This document shows positions 22,195 to 23,335 of a DNA stretch of 23,335 nt, piece by piece. Both the position numbers and the translations under genes were made by a program. How positions within the stretch are numbered: the first letter of the stretch is position 1; each line of letters begins with the position of its first letter. Below the pieces are notes generated by a model, which searched no databases, had not been told where the DNA came from, and saw only the letters and a program-made list of their open reading frames with translations. Source of the DNA: an uncultured Collinsella sp. (GTDB taxonomy: Bacteria; Actinomycetota; Coriobacteriia; Coriobacteriales; Coriobacteriaceae); NCBI GenBank assembly GCA_902482035.1, contig CABSYW010000037.1, positions 1-23,335 on the forward strand, given 5' to 3'.

Positions 22195-22326
22195 GCTCAT
22201 GTCGACGACAAGTGCAGTAACATTATGCTGGGGCGCGATGCCGACTTTGTCGTGTTCAGTCCCGACCTTACCTTGGTCGAGACGTATGTGGGTGGCAACA
22301 GCGTCGGTAACGCGTTTGCCGAGTAG
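22195..22326 (+). pseudogene. Remnant of a second nagA copy (C-terminal 43 codons)
   Basis: In one frame these bases encode a 43-residue end matching residues 347-389 of the intact NagA at 33 of 43 positions, for example GRDADFVVF, LTLVETYVGG and SVGNAF. The stop codon is TAG instead of TAA. Upstream of 22195 the similarity fades within a few codons, and the stop of the kinase gene is only 33 nt away, so no start codon or rest of the gene exists. The many synonymous differences show it is not a very recent copy. Confidence 0.8.
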
Positions 22327-22358
22327 CCGCCAAAGAAACGATCCGAGAGGGGATTTAG

Positions 22359-22832
22359 ATGATTTACGGTGCACTGGGCGATATCGAGGAATACCGCGGA
22401 ATGCTCAAGGGCCTCGACGTGCTGATCGACTGGCTCGAGGAGAACGACCCGGCGGAGCTCGAGGTCGGCAGCCATCCGATTCTGGGCGACAAGGTCTTTG
22501 CGAACGTCATGGCTCCCACGACGCGTCCCGAGACCGAGGCTCACTTTGAGACGCATCAGCGCTATCACGACCTGCAGATCGATGTCGAGGGTCGCGAGGC
22601 CTTTAAGGTCGCCACGGGCAGCCTGACGCTGGTTCAGGAGTTTGACGAGAAGGACGACTACGACCTGGTTGATTCCGACGCCTCGATCGCCGGCGATCTT
22701 GCCGACGACAAGTTCGCGCTGTTCGTTGCCGGCGAGCCTCATATGCCCACGCTTGAGTTCCCGGGCGATGGCGCGCAGCCGGTCAAGAAGATTTGCTTTA
22801 AGCTGCTTGCAGATGCTTACTGGGAGGAGTAG
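22359..22832 (+). CDS. YhcH/YjgK/YiaL family protein
   Basis: This 157-residue cupin-like protein belongs to the family that includes EbgC (beta-galactosidase subunit) and the sialic-acid anomerase YhcH/NanQ. It opens with MIYGALGDIEEYRGM. It contains HFETHQRYHDLQIDVEG, with the conserved metal-ligand His/Glu cluster, and ends with the family's EPHMPTLEFPG and VKKICFKL. GAGAGGGG precedes the ATG. It follows the kinase and the nagA remnant, so it probably takes part in handling anomers of the imported sugar; the substrate is not known. Confidence 0.87.
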   Translation: MIYGALGDIEEYRGMLKGLDVLIDWLEENDPAELEVGSHPILGDKVFANVMAPTTRPETEAHFETHQRYHDLQIDVEGREAFKVATGSLTLVQEFDEKDDYDLVDSDASIAGDLADDKFALFVAGEPHMPTLEFPGDGAQPVKKICFKLLADAYWEE

Positions 22833-22863
22833 CGAACTGCTCGGCTGAGTTGCGCGTCTGATG

Positions 22864-22950
22864 GCGTGATTCCCCTAGGGAAATCACGCTAGGACCCCGC
22901 CAAACGTGCTTTCCCTAGGGGAATCACGTTTGGCGGGGTTTTCTGTTTTT
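22864..22950 (+). terminator. Double hairpin terminator after the yhcH-type gene
   Basis: The second stem is a perfect 15-bp repeat, ACCCCGCCAAACGTG (22894-22908) with CACGTTTGGCGGGGT (22925-22939), then TTTT and later TTTTT. The first hairpin, from 22864 to 22889, is built on GCGTGATT/AATCACGC with one mismatch. The two share a ~24-bp inverted segment around TCCCTAGGG. Confidence 0.85.
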
Positions 22951-22967
22951 GAATAGGGAAGCCTCAT

Positions 22968-23333
22968 TTATTTGCGAAGAACATCGGCTAGGCGCAGGAT
23001 TGAAATCATCGACCGATAAGTGAGTTCCACTTGTTCGCCCGCAAGCAGTCGTTTCGAGCCAATCTCATCTAGCCCCACAAGCCGAGAAAACAGCGGGCCA
23101 CTCATCGTGCCATCGTCAATTGATTCCCTTATGGTCTTCAAAACGTCCGTATCATGAAGCGATGCCGAGCTGTAGGGGGCAACACGAGCGGAACTCTCAA
23201 TTAACGACGAGACAAAAGGATGGAGATGCTTTGGACATAGTCCATCAAACACCACATCCCCATTGTCATCCGAGCCGACCAGGCGCCAAGTATAATGATC
23301 GACCCAGTCATCTCCGTCATATATGGCGTCCAT
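22968..23333 (-). CDS. Hypothetical protein, possibly truncated by the window edge
   Basis: The 121 visible residues (MDAIYDGDDWVDHYTWRLVG to LRLADVLRK) match no family I recognise. It is soluble and acidic at the start, with a segment RLVGLDEIGSKRLLAGEQVE that looks helical. Its bases are less GC-rich than those of its neighbours. An ATG lies at 23333, but only two bases remain to the window edge, so the true start and any ribosome-binding site are out of view. It ends close to the terminator of the convergent yhcH-type gene. Confidence 0.5.
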   Translation of the reverse strand: MDAIYDGDDWVDHYTWRLVGSDDNGDVVFDGLCPKHLHPFVSSLIESSARVAPYSSASLHDTDVLKTIRESIDDGTMSGPLFSRLVGLDEIGSKRLLAGEQVELTYRSMISILRLADVLRK

Positions 23334-23335
23334 GA

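Overview
The window is a high-GC bacterial chromosome segment. Its codon choice, gene content and gene order (holB-ricT, a Vsr-like protein of a kind common in gut Coriobacteriia, a mannose-class PTS with a YajC gene inside it) suggest a gut Coriobacteriia member close to Collinsella. This assignment is inference from family knowledge; no rRNA or other marker gene is present.

Left part (1-11.1 kb), mostly housekeeping. The 3' end of holB overlaps ricT (PSP1 family), whose product carries a very long basic tail. comF follows behind a hairpin that occludes its ribosome-binding site, then a Vsr/DUF559-like nuclease-fold protein. Next is an AT-richer intergenic region with a ~217-bp element bounded by 33-bp perfect inverted repeats, a strong promoter, and a ~340-nt structured-looking leader before a solute-binding lipoprotein gene. 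Then come hpf (ribosome hibernation) and a degV-family gene. A four-gene operon follows: a beta-hydroxyacid dehydrogenase with a His/Cys-rich tail, a small membrane protein, a HEAT-repeat protein and an NAD-type isocitrate dehydrogenase. A single-pass membrane protein with a SurA_N-like segment closes this part.

Right part (12.2-22.8 kb), an amino-sugar catabolic island whose gene set matches N-acetylgalactosamine (GalNAc) use. PTS EIIA-YajC-EIIB-EIIC-EIID would import and phosphorylate the sugar. A nagA-type deacetylase would make galactosamine-6-P, an AgaS-type SIS protein would deaminate and isomerise it to tagatose-6-P, and a LacC-type kinase would give tagatose-1,6-bisphosphate. A LacX-type epimerase and a YhcH/YiaL protein probably handle sugar anomers. 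A GntR/HutC regulator sits in the middle, and the same dyad TGGT-TACT-ACCA lies upstream of both the PTS operon and agaS, so it is the predicted operator. The final aldolase is not in the window. A flavodoxin-like gene on the minus strand interrupts the island. A 43-codon remnant of a second nagA copy lies between the kinase and yhcH genes.

The right edge holds a strong terminator and a partial minus-strand gene of unknown function. I found no rRNA, tRNA, CRISPR array, transposase or phage gene.
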